Shown piece after piece: positions 7,601 to 8,040 of a stretch of DNA of 8,040 nucleotides (within the stretch, counting starts at the first letter, position 1; every line of letters begins with the position of its first letter). The stretch covers positions 1 to 8,040 of the forward strand of contig CANGVU010000042.1 in the NCBI GenBank assembly GCA_947457325.1, in the 5' to 3' direction. This DNA is from Flavobacteriales bacterium. GTDB lineage: Bacteria; Bacteroidota; Bacteroidia; Flavobacteriales_D; Sanyastnellaceae. A model generated the notes under the pieces. It had not been told where the DNA came from and did no database searches. It saw only the letters and a program-made list of their open reading frames with translations. Made by a program: the position numbers and the translations under genes.

Positions 7601-8040
7601 CTGTTTATGTTACGGTTGATGTAAATTACAACTTGAAAGATGCGTTTGGTAATTCAGTACCCATGACAGCCAATGGAACAGTGGTATCATCTTTCACCAT
7701 GAGTCCAGAACAAGCATTGATTGTTCGTTCTTCCGATGCATGTCCTACCTATAAGAGCCCAACTACCGGAACAGTTGCTACCAATCGTTCAGTTTGTGGT
7801 TCGTCTCAGTATCAATGGGAGTTTACACAATTGACACCTATTTCGGGATTGCCCATTTTAGAGAATGGACCAGTAGGCGGATCTAGAAATTTAGCATTGT
7901 CATTGGTTGATGGTATTGCAAATGGACAGACCTATGATGTAAAGATTCGCTCAGTTCATGCAGATGCTTCACAATCGTCTTTCAGTACAAACAGTTGTGT
8001 AAGAACATTTGGAGCCGCTGGTATGCCAACCCTAGAAAAC
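4540..8040 (+). CDS. Large multi-modular exported protein with SusE/SusF-like and MopE-like modules (3' end outside window)
   Basis: One open frame of 1167 codons runs to the window edge without a stop. Residues 1-24 form a signal peptide (Lys5, hydrophobic core, Leu-His-Ala cleavage site before Gln25). There is no lipobox Cys, unlike the lipoproteins SusE and SusF. Residues 27-664 are seven tandem modules resembling SusE/SusF carbohydrate-binding domains. Residues 668-797 are two MopE-type Asp/Cys-rich units. Residues 803-946 look like a beta-sandwich of the pre-peptidase C-terminal type (Asn-Asp-Arg-Trp-Tyr-Ser-Phe core). Residues 947-1167 contain five Cys (959, 1005, 1068, 1086, 1153) and a Gln-Trp-Glu-Phe ... 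Gly-Gln-Thr-Tyr-Asp-Val pattern seen in large Bacteroidota surface proteins. The inferred role is glycan or matrix binding at the cell surface or in secreted material. No catalytic domain is visible. T9SS export is plausible but the C-terminus is not seen. The start at 4540 is preferred over Met6 because it keeps the positively charged N-region and fits the leader. Confidence 0.9.
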   Translation, partial: MNTNKMSWIWTLLLALMFSGGLHAQTISLIGGFTGWSSDVNLNTTDNINYTLNNYTFTSSTDLKFRQDASWNNNWGGTFPSGTGQPGGGNIAVPAGTYNISFNLNTLAFSFSTTATVLNIGIVGQLTNWGTDPDIAMTSTDGINYYKYDYTFPAGDLKFRQDNDWTNNWGASTFPSGTATAGGGNIPVTAGRYDVAFNINTLAYSFSTMSVSIIGSGASGWGTDVNMTSTNGVNYTYNGIVLTNGEVKFRKTGDWGTSWGGSSWPAGVASSGGSNIPTTAGTYNVTFNRVTGAFAFQDPNAGIVTINGTANNTGTAIQMVTTDNTNYSLTDQQLVTGDIAFFTNNTIYSSSGFPSGTALNDVAAQIPVVAGHYNVSFNASTFAYNFAYTPISMIGDGAAGWGTDVQMTSTDGGNNYTLTNQFLSAGYVKFRANSAWTTSWGSTAWPSGTGTLGGDNIPTSAGTYDITFNRNTGAYTFTLVATNYDNIGIIGDFNGWTASLPLVTPDGNTYTLTDQFLWGSSKFRLNDAWDTNWGGSTFPAGDAVLNGDNLPTSQGYYNITFVNNTTPKTYSFVQSTVSIIGTAASGWDTDVPMLSTDGGVTFTLDNYTLNNGALKFRVNNSWVLNYGGVFGLAGVAVPNGDNFNIPAGSYNITFDRATTVFTFSQNTYYLDADGDGYGNEFSSILAAVQPAGYVTNPWDCNDNTASIQPDVSEVCNGQDDDCNDLVDEGFATSNYYADLDGDGYGSGDATSACQSPGAGYVTNVLDCDDENDNINPEGEEVCGNGIDDDCLNGDLVCPVVGPAYAVSVANIGQFGTGVQNTTSVNLITAGDSPQNTGVGNDRWYSFTAAANAIRIALNGSTQVADDNEISIYEGPAAVGAMIPLVQENDVHPGAQGLAADGGSETLLYDGLTPGQPYFICIRNTNATPGINTMVVSYLNASQSDIGAYTGFTNNFTSTCQNFKVKFRANATGYTIKRWASSNASGTPAWQYSIPNSGTSVASTICQLGRIAPANLGASSATVYVTVDVNYNLKDAFGNSVPMTANGTVVSSFTMSPEQALIVRSSDACPTYKSPTTGTVATNRSVCGSSQYQWEFTQLTPISGLPILENGPVGGSRNLALSLVDGIANGQTYDVKIRSVHADASQSSFSTNSCVRTFGAAGMPTLEN
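4618..6531 (+). repeat. Seven tandem SusE/SusF-like modules (protein-level repeats of about 90 residues)
   Basis: Module limits in residues are 27-112, 118-207, 211-297, 303-387, 391-479, 487-573 and 577-664. The shared pattern is Ile-x-Gly ... Gly/Asn-Trp ... Thr-Asp-Gly ... Tyr-Thr ... Leu-Lys-Phe-Arg ... Trp ... Asn/Ser-Trp-Gly-Gly ... Phe/Trp-Pro-x-Gly ... Asn-Ile-Pro ... Ala-Gly-x-Tyr-Asn-Ile-x-Phe-Asn. The Lys-Phe-Arg motif recurs at residues 64, 158, 248, 429, 522 and 615, and the position equivalent to Lys in module 4 is 340, so the period is 89-94. The pattern matches my knowledge of SusE/SusF starch-binding modules, in which exposed Trp and basic residues contact sugar. Module 4 has lost these residues. 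Codons for the same motif differ between modules, so the duplications are not recent. Confidence 0.75.
6541..6930 (+). repeat. Two MopE-type putative metal-binding units
   Basis: Unit 1 covers residues 668-730 and unit 2 residues 735-797. Each begins Tyr-Tyr-x-Asp-x-Asp-Gly-Asp-Gly-Tyr-Gly, then has a Gly-Tyr-Val-Thr-Asn segment, Asp-Cys-[Asn/Asp]-Asp, a Pro-containing stretch, Glu-Val-Cys and Asp-Asp-Asp-Cys. Cys are at 700, 715 and 722 in unit 1, and at 753, 767, 782, 790 and 797 in unit 2. This resembles the family named after the copper-binding protein MopE. The Asp-rich start also resembles calcium-binding thrombospondin type 3 repeats, so the metal is not decided by sequence alone. The units probably act as a rigid spacer between the sugar-binding-like array and the C-terminal domains. 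Confidence 0.75.
6946..7377 (+). other. Beta-sandwich-like domain within the large exported protein
   Basis: Residues 803-946 carry a Gly-Asn-Asp-Arg-Trp-Tyr-Ser-Phe-Thr core, an Asp-Asn-Glu-Ile-Ser-Ile-Tyr-Glu-Gly strand and a Gly-Leu-Thr-Pro-Gly-Gln-Pro-Tyr-Phe-Ile turn. These are typical of jelly-roll domains of the pre-peptidase C-terminal type in secreted Bacteroidota proteins. These domains usually assist export or binding and are not catalytic. The assignment rests on pattern memory and is tentative. Confidence 0.45.

Overview
The window looks like a chromosome segment from a member of the Bacteroidota, probably a Flavobacteriia- or Sphingobacteriia-like lineage. The clues are an ATP synthase cluster that runs atpB-E-F-H-A-G and stops without atpD or atpC, A-rich leader regions instead of strong Shine-Dalgarno sites, a fragment resembling a type IX secretion (T9SS) sorting domain, and a very large exported protein with SusE/SusF-like modules. 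All recognised genes are on the + strand.

Region 1 (1-4041) holds six F-type ATP synthase genes: the 3' end of atpB (subunit a), then complete atpE (c), atpF (b), atpH (delta), atpA (alpha) and atpG (gamma). They are tightly packed, with gaps of 1 to 38 bases, and presumably share one transcript. Together they supply the proton channel and c-ring, the peripheral stalk, the non-catalytic alpha subunit and the central shaft. The catalytic beta and the epsilon subunits must be encoded elsewhere. A strong intrinsic terminator at 4063-4094 closes the cluster.

Region 2 (4042-4539) is a short spacer. It carries a decayed gene end whose product resembles the last two thirds of a T9SS C-terminal sorting domain (4180-4395), a second strong terminator (4415-4444), a nested palindrome centred on 4480, and a plausible Bacteroidota-type promoter.

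Region 3 (4540-8040) is a single open frame of 1167 codons that runs off the right edge. It encodes a signal peptide, seven tandem modules of about 90 residues that resemble the starch-binding modules of SusE/SusF, two MopE-type Asp/Cys-rich putative metal-binding units, a beta-sandwich-like domain and a Cys-containing C-terminal stretch. It looks like a multi-modular surface or secreted protein, possibly T9SS cargo, but its C-terminus lies outside the window. No SusC, SusD or glycoside hydrolase gene is visible. The seven-module plus MopE-doublet architecture is the least ordinary thing here; the ATP synthase cluster itself is conventional.
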